From: Paenibacillus lignilyticus | GTDB taxonomy: Bacteria; Bacillota; Bacilli; Paenibacillales; Paenibacillaceae | NCBI RefSeq assembly: GCF_017942085.1 | Contig: NZ_JAGKSP010000024.1 | Span: 1-54,646, forward strand | Direction: 5' to 3' | Length of the DNA: 54,646 nt | Shown here: piece after piece, positions 34,589 to 43,600 of the stretch | Position numbering within the stretch: position 1 is the first letter of the stretch | How the letters are laid out: each line of letters starts with the position of its first letter | Position numbers and translations under genes: made by a program | Notes under the pieces: model-generated | What the model was told of the DNA's origin: nothing | What the model saw: the letters and a program-made list of their open reading frames with translations, nothing else | Databases searched by the model: none

Positions 34589-34675
34589 CTAGGCTTTCTC
34601 ACAAAACTTAAGAAATCCCCAAAATATAGCAAATGCAGCAACAAACAATACTACCATTGCAAAATCATTCATCAT
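34589..34675 (-). CDS. 28-aa membrane peptide upstream of kdpF
   Basis: A 28-residue peptide starting MMNDFAMVVLFVAAFAIF and ending GFLKFCEKA, with one membrane helix. GGGAGGTAG lies 12 nt before the first ATG (15 before the second). Its stop codon is directly next to the kdpF ribosome-binding site, so translation is probably coupled. It resembles small proteins seen before kdpF in other Firmicutes only in layout; I do not know a family name. It could be a second small Kdp accessory helix. Confidence 0.7.
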   Translation of the reverse strand: MMNDFAMVVLFVAAFAIFWGFLKFCEKA

Positions 34676-34841
34676 TTCTCTTTACTACCTCCCTGTAACT
34701 GCACCAGTGAATTGAGAATATTTTCCCCATTAGGGTTTAATCTATACTCGGCTTTCAGCTCCATTGAAGCTTATTACGATGCTCTGCAAACTGCCTGATC
34801 GCAATCCCCCTCATCGGTATAGTGAAATCTTAATACGGGTT

Positions 34842-34863
34842 GCTGTAAAAAGGGGGTAAAGAT
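34842..34863 (-). promoter_or_regulatory. Second KdpE-like half site
   Basis: On the minus strand TTTACCCCCTTTTTACAGC lies 11 bp downstream of the main box, sharing TTTTTACA with it. It lies just ahead of a possible -10 (TATTAA) near 34829-34835. Confidence 0.45.
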
Positions 34864-34873
34864 AATGGTGCTA

Positions 34874-34897
34874 GGGTGTAAAAAAAGTATAAAAATT
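34874..34897 (-). promoter_or_regulatory. KdpE box of the kdp operon
   Basis: The minus strand contains TATACTTTTTTTACACC, which matches from memory the core of the E. coli KdpE-binding site upstream of kdpFABC. It lies about 200 bp upstream of the 28-aa gene and overlaps the region just after the stop codon of the 138-aa gene. Confidence 0.8.
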
Positions 34898-34911
34898 GCC
34901 GTTATCGACGT

Positions 34912-35328
34912 TTAGAATGAGACATAGGCCTGCGAGCGGTCGAATAAATACGCGCGATTCCATAATGCGCAATTTGGGTTGGTTATGCCTTTCGCTGAGT
35001 AATCCAGCTGCTCGGCCAGGCTCGTTAATGCCGATTCCATCAAATGCGTGCGATCCGTCCCCCATGCTTCTTGCATCTGGCGGATATAATCCAAACTCTC
35101 CTCGAGTGTCAGGCCCTTAATTCGCCGGTAGATGGCCGTCCACTGCACAATGTCTCCCCTCAGGTTACAGCCATGCATGTGGAATTCAATGCATCCACTT
35201 CCGCCGTCATTCGTGGTAATGGCAAGCAAACCGCAAATACAGTCTTCACTATGTCCGGGCAGCCTTTCATCGGTGAGCTCTCCATCAAATCGAAACAGCT
35301 CAATCGCTTTAATCTTGCAATCTTTCAC
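34912..35328 (-). CDS. Hypothetical protein with enolase-superfamily N-domain look, behind a c-di-AMP riboswitch
   Basis: A 138-aa protein I cannot assign firmly. The order of strands and helices resembles the N-terminal capping domain of the mandelate-racemase group: IKAIELFRF, then CGLLAITTNDGGSGCIEF and ALTSLAEQLDYSAKG. The catalytic barrel is absent, so enzyme activity of that family is not expected. Start GTG 35328 has AGGAGAG 8 nt upstream; the earlier in-frame GTG at 35337 overlaps it. It is the first gene behind the riboswitch and the kdp genes follow on the same strand. A potassium or osmotic role is inferred from this. Confidence 0.65.
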   Translation of the reverse strand: MKDCKIKAIELFRFDGELTDERLPGHSEDCICGLLAITTNDGGSGCIEFHMHGCNLRGDIVQWTAIYRRIKGLTLEESLDYIRQMQEAWGTDRTHLMESALTSLAEQLDYSAKGITNPNCALWNRAYLFDRSQAYVSF

Positions 35329-35367
35329 AATACCCACTCTCCTGATTGTTAGTAAAAGGTAGACAAC

Positions 35368-35408
35368 ACAAAGAGGCCCGGGAGCAGAGAAACTCTACTC
35401 CGGGCCTC
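35368..35408 (-). terminator. Riboswitch expression-platform terminator
   Basis: On the minus strand GAGGCCCGGAGTAGAG pairs with CTCTGCTCCCGGGCCTC, followed by TTTGTGTTGT. It lies 57 nt after the aptamer and 40 nt before the 138-aa gene, as expected for a switch that stops transcription. Confidence 0.8.
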
Positions 35409-35465
35409 ATCACAGCGTAAAGAAACAAGCTGTTGCAAGCTCGATTGAAGGGGGTTCTCTCTCAC

Positions 35466-35614
35466 ACGCTTACGAGGTTAGCTGTCGGATTCGGGCTTGA
35501 GAGTGCCCTACCAGAACAAGCAGCGCCTGTTTGTGGATTCACCCCGAGAAGCCGCTCTGTCATGAGACGGCTTCAGGTTGGTTCCCCCGCTCCCCTTTCG
35601 AGGATTCAGCGTTT
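35466..35614 (-). ncRNA. c-di-AMP riboswitch (ydaO-yuaA class)
   Basis: The minus-strand RNA has the class signatures in order: CGCTGAATCC, AGCGGGGGAACCA, CGGGGTGAATCC, AGGGCA and the closing CCCGAATCCGACAGC with TAACCTCGTAAGCG. Binding of c-di-AMP generally turns expression off in this class. It is known to control potassium importers and wall enzymes in Bacillota, and a c-di-AMP switch on kdp has been reported in Bacillus thuringiensis. Here it controls the 138-aa gene and perhaps also kdp downstream. Confidence 0.95.
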
Positions 35615-35644
35615 GGTCAAAGGTTTCTTCAGTTGTTGAGACAA

Positions 35645-35673
35645 ATCTTATTCCCATCCGATCATTCCTGCAA
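35645..35673 (-). promoter_or_regulatory. Promoter of the riboswitch transcript
   Basis: On the minus strand TTGCAG (35668-35673), 17-bp spacer, TAAGAT (35645-35650). Transcription would start about 25 nt before the aptamer. Confidence 0.75.
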
Positions 35674-35879
35674 ACGCGGAATAACGTGCTATTTATGCCA
35701 ATTCGAGCGGATTGCGCCGATTGTTGCGCTTACAATGAGGTGGCTCATTCATTTTGGATGGATTATCTTAGGATTGCTTCCAAAGTTTCGTTCGGCATTG
35801 AATCCTGCCCAGAGATGCGATACGCTGGATTTCATAAAGACTTTAGTAGGTTTACTGAGGCGAAGGAGCTTGAATCATT

Positions 35880-36635
35880 GTGCAGATTTTGCACCGGGAA
35901 AGCAGCGGACAGCATGAAATTATCGTTTACGATACGAGTGAGTATGGCGGAGAGCGCGGTCGATTCCGTGTCCTCCAGTTCTCGAACAATGCCATGCAAG
36001 GGGCTTTGGATTTAGATCAACCCGAGCGGATCTTGTTTGAATATCCCCAGGCTATGATTCACCTCATGAACAGCAGTAATCCATCGTTTCAGCGTGTGTT
36101 TATCATCGGACATGGTATCGGAACGATTGCGCGGCATTGCACGGGGAAGCGGTTTAAGGTTGCGGAGCTGGACGGGCAGGTCGTGTCGTTAAGCAGGCAA
36201 TATTTTGGCTATAGCGACGATAATGTGGTGGTTGGCGATGGTCGCGAGCTGCTTTCATGCGAGGATGCGCATACGTATGATTTTATCGTGCTTGATGCCT
36301 TCTCCGATAAAGACACGCCGCGGCATTTGACTTCGAGAAGCTTCTTTGAGCTTGTGGTTTCCAAGCTGGATGAGAACGGAGCGGTTCTCATCAATCTGAT
36401 GGGTAAACGTGAAAATGATACTCATATCAACGCCATCTATACGACGCTGCAGGAAGTGTTCCAATCTGTGCAAGCTTTTGCTTTGCCGGCTGAAGGTCCG
36501 TCCGATCGGCGCAATTACATACTTGCGGGCAGCAACGAGTCGCTTCCCTATCAGATGCGCCGCATGGCCGGGTTTATGGAGCTCGAATTGGGGCAAGGCT
36601 ATATCATCGAAGATCGCCAGCACTGGAGAGGTTGA
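35880..36635 (+). CDS. Spermidine synthase-like methyltransferase
   Basis: A 251-aa protein with the SpeE-type fold. The nucleotide-binding glycine loop is FIIGHGIGTIAR, followed by acidic AELDGQVV and the catalytic-region VLDAFSDKD. The aminopropyl-transfer GGGDG motif of true spermidine synthases is not kept (IGHGIG), so it may be a methyltransferase-like relative. The start is GTG 35880, with GAAGGAGC about 10 nt upstream. The ThpR gene follows by 9 bp; the two are probably one operon. Confidence 0.8.
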   Translation: MQILHRESSGQHEIIVYDTSEYGGERGRFRVLQFSNNAMQGALDLDQPERILFEYPQAMIHLMNSSNPSFQRVFIIGHGIGTIARHCTGKRFKVAELDGQVVSLSRQYFGYSDDNVVVGDGRELLSCEDAHTYDFIVLDAFSDKDTPRHLTSRSFFELVVSKLDENGAVLINLMGKRENDTHINAIYTTLQEVFQSVQAFALPAEGPSDRRNYILAGSNESLPYQMRRMAGFMELELGQGYIIEDRQHWRG

Positions 36636-36644
36636 TAGGAATCT

Positions 36645-37244
36645 ATGCATACGCCAGCCACTGCTTCGTCAGAGATGGTCCGCTTGTTCGCGGCCGTCTC
36701 CGTTCCGGATACCATCAAGCAGTCTTTATCTATTCTGTGTGAAGACATCAAGTCAGAGCTTCCTTTTCGCAAATGGGCACATATGGATGACTATCACATT
36801 ACGCTGCAATTTCTAGGCGATACGCCGAGCGCGCTTGTCCCTGCCATATCAACAGCACTTCGCGAAGCTGCTTCTGTTCCCGCCTTCGAGCTGAGGGTTG
36901 CCTCACTCGGCGTCTTCGGGCGCCCGATTCGCCCCTCCGTCCTATGGGCCGGCGTCGAAGGCGATGTCGAGCAATTGCATAAGCTGCAACAAAATGTAGC
37001 TCGGAAGCTGAAGCCCCTGGGACTTATGCCGGAGAGCCGCTCTTACAACCCCCATCTCACGCTTGCTCGGAACTACGCCGGCGTGGAATCATTCGAGCTT
37101 TCACGGCTTAGCGGCTTCAAGGTTCCGACTACTCCTTCCGGCAGCCCGCTCCAGTGGACTGCGAAAGCTATTACACTCTACCAAAGTCATCTGCAGCGGC
37201 GCCCCATGTACGAGGCTATTTCGGTAGCTCCACTCGTTCACTGA
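36645..37244 (+). CDS. thpR: ThpR, RNA 2',3'-cyclic phosphodiesterase
   Basis: A 199-aa enzyme of the 2H phosphoesterase family. Both catalytic motifs HxTxxx are visible: HITLQFLGD (about residue 50) and HLTLARN (about 131). It opens 2',3'-cyclic phosphates in RNA and was earlier called 2'-5' RNA ligase. The ATG is 9 bp after the spermidine-synthase-like stop, with GATAGGA upstream. A long hairpin terminator follows. Confidence 0.9.
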   Translation: MHTPATASSEMVRLFAAVSVPDTIKQSLSILCEDIKSELPFRKWAHMDDYHITLQFLGDTPSALVPAISTALREAASVPAFELRVASLGVFGRPIRPSVLWAGVEGDVEQLHKLQQNVARKLKPLGLMPESRSYNPHLTLARNYAGVESFELSRLSGFKVPTTPSGSPLQWTAKAITLYQSHLQRRPMYEAISVAPLVH

Positions 37245-37287
37245 TTGGCCGCGCCCGCTCGACGTCTAAGTAATTAGTCCTATTAAT

Positions 37288-37338
37288 AAAACGCCGTTTC
37301 TCTTAAGTTTACGCTTAAGCGGGAACGGTTTATTTTTA
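37288..37338 (+). terminator. Terminator after thpR
   Basis: AACGCCGTTTC-CTTAAG pairs with CTTAAG-GGGAACGGTT, followed by TTATTTTTATT. Confidence 0.75.
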
Positions 37339-37424
37339 TTGAGATGAGACTTTAGAACTAGGAGGAATTGCGACGTTCTGTGTCGAATAGATACTGCAAA
37401 TGTGCGAATACGAAGGGAACTGTG

Positions 37425-38027
37425 ATGCTTATGAAAGTAACCGAGCAGCAGCAGCCATCTGGAGAGAGTGGCTTTACATTAGTTGAAATCTTGACCTGCC
37501 TCATCATCCTTTCCGTCGCCGGACTCGCGATGACAGGATTTTTTGTCCATGCGCTCTCCTATGCCAAGGGCAACCAGAATAAGACCGTAATGGTTAATCT
37601 GGCGCGAAATACACTGTTTTATATGCAGAAACAAGCGGATTTTGATGCCATGCAAACCTTTTTTAAGAGTGATCAGCCCCTCGGTATCGGCGAGGAGCGT
37701 AATGTCATTAGTTCAAGCGGCTGTGCCGCAGGCAGCGGCACTTGTACGAATTATAAGGATCTCGTAGGTGATCCGCAGACGCTCGTCTATATTTTGAATC
37801 CCAAAATCAACGATATCCTCTATCATGTCACGATCAGCTTCCAAGAGAACCTCTACGACTCGCTCGATACAAGAACAGCATCTCCCGATGGCGGAAGAAT
37901 CGATAAATATCTGCTTCCTATCAAAGTTGAAGTTGAAGAGGCAGAGCCTCACAGTAGCGATAACGGTCCGAGCAAACGGGAGCGTTCGGAAGTGGAGGGA
38001 TACATAACCGATGAATCGATTCGTTAA
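37425..38027 (+). CDS. Type IV pilus minor prepilin (PilV-like)
   Basis: A 200-aa prepilin. The leader ends GESG and is followed by FTLVEI, the PilD cleavage and methylation site; the helix FTLVEILTCLIILSVAG continues. The globular part holds a cysteine pair (about 100-107). I chose ATG 37425, after GAAGGGAACTGTG; the frame opens at 37368 without a site. It is the first gene of a minor-pilin trio and overlaps the next gene by 17 bp. A role in priming pilus assembly at the tip is inferred. Confidence 0.85.
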   Translation: MLMKVTEQQQPSGESGFTLVEILTCLIILSVAGLAMTGFFVHALSYAKGNQNKTVMVNLARNTLFYMQKQADFDAMQTFFKSDQPLGIGEERNVISSSGCAAGSGTCTNYKDLVGDPQTLVYILNPKINDILYHVTISFQENLYDSLDTRTASPDGGRIDKYLLPIKVEVEEAEPHSSDNGPSKRERSEVEGYITDESIR

Positions 38028-38607
38028 CAGCTTGAGAAGGCGACTGACCGGTAAGGATGCAGAAGGAGGCTACACGCTAGTGGAGCTGATTGCCTCGCTG
38101 ACATTACTGTCCGTCGTTCTGGGTGTCATTTACTCTTCCATTACGTTTGGCATGAATACATACAACAAGGTTCGCGTCGAGAACTCCCTTCGAGACGAAG
38201 GCGATCTGATTATGTCCTCCATCATAACCGAATTGTACCGGGTTGGACCGAACCGGATTTCGCAATCCGATGCAAGCCTCAGTCAGTCGATTACGCTGAC
38301 GCTTCCCGAGATTTCTTCTGAAGATCCTATAGAGACGGGCGAAGACCCTCTGCGTGAAGTCATCAGCATTAAACCTAACACCTCGAATAAGAGCGCGCTG
38401 TTTATCGGTAATCGTGAAGTGGTCATCGATTCGGAGATTGTGCCCAAAAGCACTCCAACAGATAATGAGTCATCATCCATAACATTAAAATGCGTAAATG
38501 GCCAAACGGGCTGCAGCAGCGGGATGATTGAAATCAACCTTAAGCTGCGTCAGGAATATGGAGACAGAAATTTCGATCTCAAATTAGAAAGCAGATTCGG
38601 ATTTTAA
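38011..38607 (+). CDS. Type IV pilus minor prepilin (PilW/PulJ-like)
   Basis: A 198-aa prepilin with cleavage site EGG before YTLVEL and helix YTLVELIASLTLLSVVLGVI. Tyr at +1 instead of Phe is tolerated by prepilin peptidases. The C-terminal domain has a CVNGQTGC pair. Its start overlaps the preceding prepilin, so translation is coupled. Confidence 0.84.
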   Translation: MNRFVNSLRRRLTGKDAEGGYTLVELIASLTLLSVVLGVIYSSITFGMNTYNKVRVENSLRDEGDLIMSSIITELYRVGPNRISQSDASLSQSITLTLPEISSEDPIETGEDPLREVISIKPNTSNKSALFIGNREVVIDSEIVPKSTPTDNESSSITLKCVNGQTGCSSGMIEINLKLRQEYGDRNFDLKLESRFGF

Positions 38608-38624
38608 GAGGAGGCAGCTGACCG

Positions 38625-40502
38625 ATGTTACGTGAAGAAAAAGGCTCTGCCTTTTTACTTGTTGTGTTTATGATGCTGCTCTTTACTCTCGTCGGCGTAG
38701 CTGTGCTTGGCGCTACGATCGGCGGAGCAGCACGGACGCAGAAGTCGGAGGATAATTTGCAAACCGTGCATCTTGCGGATAAGGCGCTAAGTGAAGCGAT
38801 GGCGCATATTATGGCGCGCTTCGATAATCAATCAATCAGTCCTTCCCTATTAACACAGAATGTAGAGGAATTCGTAGAAAACTTCACCGGCTATGAGAAC
38901 GGAATCTCCGAGCTCGATGAAGCCAAGAAGCCGGAATATCGTATCAAGAACATCTGCATTCTCGGTACGGTCAACCCTTTAAAACAACGGTTATATTGTC
39001 AAAATCAAAGCGCTGCCAGTCCATCCAGAGAGGAAGACTTCTTAACCACCATTCGTGTAACGGCCGAAGCGGAAGTGAATGGCGTCAAGCGGGATCTGGT
39101 ACAGGATATGACGCTGGATACCTTCCCGGATTTTCTGAAATATGCATTTGGCTCCGAGGGTGATGTTGTCATCAACGGTGCACCGTCCTTCAAAGGCAAC
39201 ATCTATGCCGGCGATGAGCTGCTAATCCAAAATGTCGCGAACTATACCTACTTGAACAACCCGCTTAACGCCAATACACAGTTTCTTTACGTCGACCCCG
39301 TTGAAGATCGCTCGGCATTGGACGGCATCTATGTACCGGACGGTGATGACCTGGGGAATGGTAAAATTCAAATCCAATCGCAAAGCAAAATTAAATATCG
39401 CATCGATCCACAGGGAACCTACCAGCCACTTGAGAATCTGGGAGATCCTCAATTCCATGACCTGGACTCCAAAGTGGAGCTAACGGAAAAGAAGAAGTTT
39501 CTTTCTATCGACGTGGCGCAATCTTTCGTCGATAAAGCTTATGATGCACTGGGCACAGGTGCTGATCCAACTTTGAGAGAAGCCTTATGGAGCGCCTACA
39601 CGCCTCTGGATTCCGGGGACGGACTGATGGCCCAACTGAAGGGGTTCTTAAGTGAATTACAATCCATCAACCCGATTACCATTCCTACAGCCCCTTCATT
39701 GCCTGACAGTGGCGCTACAAGTGAAGAGCTAGATTCCTATAATGAAGCAAAATTAGATTATGATCGCGCCATGAGCGCTCTGAATGCGCAGTTCAGCAAC
39801 CTATCAGGTGCTGTAATCGTAGAAGGAGACTTAACAATCGGTGATGATCTCAATCAAATCCGATACACTTCGAAAGGTTCGCACGATTGGCTTATCGTAA
39901 ATGGTAATTTGACCATCCAGAATGATGGCCCCAATAGCGTTATCCCCATTCGAGCCAACATTCTCGTTAAGGGCAAAGTAACGTTAATCGGCGATCTTGA
40001 AATGGATTCCACCATTTTCTCCTTACAGCATGATGAGCTCAATGAAATCATGGATGCTCAGATTCGCGGGATGGTCGTGAATGACAAGAAGAGAGAGCTG
40101 GTCATGATCGCCAATGGCCCTATTGACATCTATCGGGTCACCGCCTTCCAACCGCTAGGCGATGGCTATAAACAATCGAGCATTCATACGCTGGATGGCT
40201 TCTTCTACACCGACCAAACAGCCGAGCTCTATGGCGTAGGCTCGCTCTTCTGGATTCACGGCGGATTCTTTGCCAAGGAAGGCATCACCATTAACGCCGT
40301 GCTTGGTGATACCACCTCGACAGAAACCGGGACTACCTTATCTTTTGACCCTCAAGATGAAGGAAGACTTGATCAGAAACAAGCCCGTTTCGTCATCGAT
40401 TACAATAAAGACGTCTTTATCAATCAGCTCGCCGGTCTGCCTCGCGTCAATAAAATCAGGGTCAATATCGGTCAGAAGAAGCTGCTTCCCGTTCAAAATT
40501 AA
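38625..40502 (+). CDS. PilX-like pilus component with one N-terminal membrane helix
   Basis: A 625-aa protein beginning MLREEKGSAFLLVVFMMLL, with a leader-like EEKG before a hydrophobic helix, as in PilX-type minor pilins that are cut before Ser. The large extracellular part includes repeated beta segments (VIVEGDLTIGDD, LIVNGNLTIQ, ILVKGKVTLIGD) that suggest a right-handed beta-solenoid, a form used in bacterial surface proteins. GAGGAGG precedes the ATG. It ends the minor-pilin operon. Tip localisation is inferred. Confidence 0.82.
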   Translation: MLREEKGSAFLLVVFMMLLFTLVGVAVLGATIGGAARTQKSEDNLQTVHLADKALSEAMAHIMARFDNQSISPSLLTQNVEEFVENFTGYENGISELDEAKKPEYRIKNICILGTVNPLKQRLYCQNQSAASPSREEDFLTTIRVTAEAEVNGVKRDLVQDMTLDTFPDFLKYAFGSEGDVVINGAPSFKGNIYAGDELLIQNVANYTYLNNPLNANTQFLYVDPVEDRSALDGIYVPDGDDLGNGKIQIQSQSKIKYRIDPQGTYQPLENLGDPQFHDLDSKVELTEKKKFLSIDVAQSFVDKAYDALGTGADPTLREALWSAYTPLDSGDGLMAQLKGFLSELQSINPITIPTAPSLPDSGATSEELDSYNEAKLDYDRAMSALNAQFSNLSGAVIVEGDLTIGDDLNQIRYTSKGSHDWLIVNGNLTIQNDGPNSVIPIRANILVKGKVTLIGDLEMDSTIFSLQHDELNEIMDAQIRGMVVNDKKRELVMIANGPIDIYRVTAFQPLGDGYKQSSIHTLDGFFYTDQTAELYGVGSLFWIHGGFFAKEGITINAVLGDTTSTETGTTLSFDPQDEGRLDQKQARFVIDYNKDVFINQLAGLPRVNKIRVNIGQKKLLPVQN

Positions 40503-40519
40503 AGTTCCATGATAAATTG

Positions 40520-40560
40520 AAAAAGATGGCGCAGAGCTTAGACTCTGCGCCATCTTTTTT
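40520..40560 (+). terminator. Terminator of the minor-pilin operon
   Basis: Perfect 15-bp arms AAAGATGGCGCAGAG and CTCTGCGCCATCTTT with a T-run after. Confidence 0.92.
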
Positions 40561-40575
40561 GGTTTGATCAATGAG

Positions 40576-40622
40576 AAGGGGCTGCCTCGCGTCATCATTC
40601 GATGATGTTGAGACAGCCCCTT
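40576..40622 (-). terminator. Hairpin after the Ig-repeat protein gene
   Basis: AAGGGGCTG pairs with CAGCCCCTT and an inner CATCAT-TCGATGATG stem. A long T-run is absent on the minus strand, so efficiency is uncertain. Confidence 0.55.
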
Positions 40623-40631
40623 ACTTACGAA

Positions 40632-43600
40632 TTAATACTTGTCGCTCTTGTCGACCGTAACTTTCACAGTAAGCGTAATTTGCAGCACGGGATCATACAC
40701 GGTGATCGTAGTTGAACCGTAATTGATACCCTCAATGACACCATTAGCCGTGACCGCCACTATATTGCTATTCGCGGATGTCCATACAAGTCTAGGCACT
40801 ATAGTAGCTCTATGCTTAGCTGGTATGATACTCAAAGATTGGCTGGATGCCAGATTCATCTGTTGATTCACTTTCAGGTGTGGCACGGTAGCAGGTAATT
40901 TGATGAGTACAATATCAACCGTCAACTCTTCTGTGAATACTTTACCGGCCGGCGACTTCACCTTCACTTGAATGGTAACCGTGCCGCCATCCTGCCAGCC
41001 TGTCGTTAATTTTGCCGAGTTGTGGCTGCCTGTAAGGCTAGTCCCTTTAGAAGGACTATTCAGCAAGGTCCATTCCGGTTCATACGAGAAGCTTGGCGTG
41101 CCGGCAGCTCCTTCCCATGTAACCGGGTAATTAAATGCTGAAGCAGCTTTAACGATCAGGCTGCCATCGAGCTTTAATGCGCGATTCTGAATGGTTAACG
41201 GGAGCTCTTCCTTCACTACTGAATTATCAAGAAGCTTCACAGACACGATAACGGTCACATTCCCATTATCCATTGCGCTAAGATCATTAGTGAAGTTTTT
41301 TCCCGTGGATGCCGGAAGTGTAACGATGTCATCCGCTCCCGCTTCCTTCAGACTCCATGTCACACCATTAATTAGGCTAGTATCGGTAATCGGCGATGAA
41401 TTCGTTTCCGACTTCTTCAATCCGGCTGTTAATTCGATGACATCGCCTACGCCGACTTTAAGCGGCCCGCTTAAGGTTACAACCGGTTTATTAATGGTAA
41501 TCTCCACTTGTTTCGAATATGACGTTCCGTTTTGCAGTTTCAAGGAGACCGTCACTGTTGTGGTTCCCGGAACAAGCGCATGTAGATTTTTCGTGTATTG
41601 CTTGCCCGATGAATTGGAAAGCAGCTCTAATTTCGTATTCGAACGATCCCATTCAAGATCACCTTGAATCACGCTATCATCCGCGATCGGTGCACTATTC
41701 GATTGAGACTTCTGCAGTGTAGCTTTCAGTTCCACGTTGTCACCAAGGCTAATGTTTACTGGACCTGACAAGTTCAGATAAGGTTCCTCGATCGTAATCG
41801 ATCGCCTCGCCGAAACCCACGTGTCATTCATGAGCTGGAATTTCACAAAGACCGTTACATTACCCGGAGCTTTAGCTTTGAGTGAATTGTTCATCTGCTT
41901 ACCGGTTGGAATTGGCAGGTCCACTAATTCTTCCGCATTTGAACCTTCCAGTCCCCATTTAACATCCTTGATCATACTTGCAGCAATCTCTGTGTTGCTG
42001 CTTACCGATTTCTTCAATGCCGCGGTCAGCGATATCGTATCGCCTATACTGATAGTAGTACGCGTTCCAACCAAGGATGGATCTGGGCTTACTACCGTCA
42101 CTGGCAGCGTGTCCTTAATTACCGTGCCATCAGCAAGTTTTACGGAAGCGTCGACAGTTACGGTGCCCGGAGCAAGCCCTTGGAGCTGATTCGTGAACTG
42201 ATTGCTTGCTGCGGTTCCCAAGCTCACAAGACCTGAATCGCTTGTGCTGCTCAATCCCCACGTAATGGTGACACTATCATCTGTAACGGCTGTTGTGTTT
42301 GTAGCCGACTTCTGCAGCTTTGCAGTAAGTTGAGCGATATCGCCGATTCCAATTGATGATGTCCCTGTTGTCAATGTAAGCACCGGATTCTCAATCGTAA
42401 TCGATAATTCCTTCGTGATTACCGTATTGTCTAACAGCTTCACTGTAACAACGACAGTGGCAGTGCCCGGAGCAAGCCCTTTCAGCTCATTCACGAGCAG
42501 CTTTCCTGTAGATGCAGGAAGCGAAGCAATTTTCTGCTTATCCGCCTCTTTCAAACTCCAGTTCACACTCTGGATCACTCGGCTATCCGTAATCGGTGTG
42601 TTATCTGAGAGCGACTTCTGCAAAGCAGCGGTAAGCGGGATCGAGTCTCCGACAGTAAGATTGCTGCTCCCTGTCAAGGTTAAGACCGGATTCGTAATGG
42701 TAATATCCTTGGCTGCATCATATGAGGTCGTCACCGTAGACCCGTCTATCGTCGAGTTATACGTAGTCGTCACATGAAGGGAAATTTTAATGGTGCCCGC
42801 TTTAAGACCGGTAAGCTTCGTTTGCCAGCCGTTGACGGTACTCAATGATCCGTCTGCCGGATTAAATATCGACCACTCGATATGGCTCACCGTTTCGCGA
42901 GATGGTTTGACAAGAGCCCCTGACAAGTCCATCGTCATGCCCGCTGTTACTGTAGAGCCACCGATGATGTTAAGTCCCGATTCCAGAACAGTTACTTGTG
43001 CAGTAGCTGTTTGTCCGGTAATAGAGTCGGTTACTCTCACGGTTGTTACGCCTGGCGCAACACCGGTAACATACCCGTTGCCTGCAATCGTCGTGATGAT
43101 TGTAGCCACATTCGTATTCGACGAGGTCCAAGTGAACTTAGGCGTTGCATCGGCAGGCGCGAACGTCGGAATAATCGTCGCAGTGTCATACACCGTAGCA
43201 CCCGTACTGTCCTTCTTGTTCACGAGCGTAACATCCTGCACGCCGATGCTTAAGCCAGTCAGCCGAACAATGGAGTTCAACGAATACGTGTCAAACGGAA
43301 GCGTCGTCGTTGCTGTCTGGCCTACGTCCTTAAATGTAAGGCTCGAATTGTTGAGCGGCAACGTCCCCGTAACGGTCGGTTTCACCGTTATGCTGAATTC
43401 GATCTGCGGAGCCGTATAGGTTGATCCACTTAGCGTATAAGTAAGCGTATCGAATGTTCCGTTAAGCTTATACCCCGTACTTACATTCCCCGTCGCCGTA
43501 ATCCCCGAAGGAAGAGTCCCGACAATCTCCAGCCCGGGTGGGAGTGTTTCGGCAAAGGTGATCCCTTGAATCTTCAGTGTAGAAGCATCAACTGAACCGG

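Noticed and set aside
35433..36015. Plus-strand frames over 35433-36015
   Set aside because: They overlap the c-di-AMP riboswitch, its promoter and the true GTG start of the spermidine-synthase-like gene in other frames.
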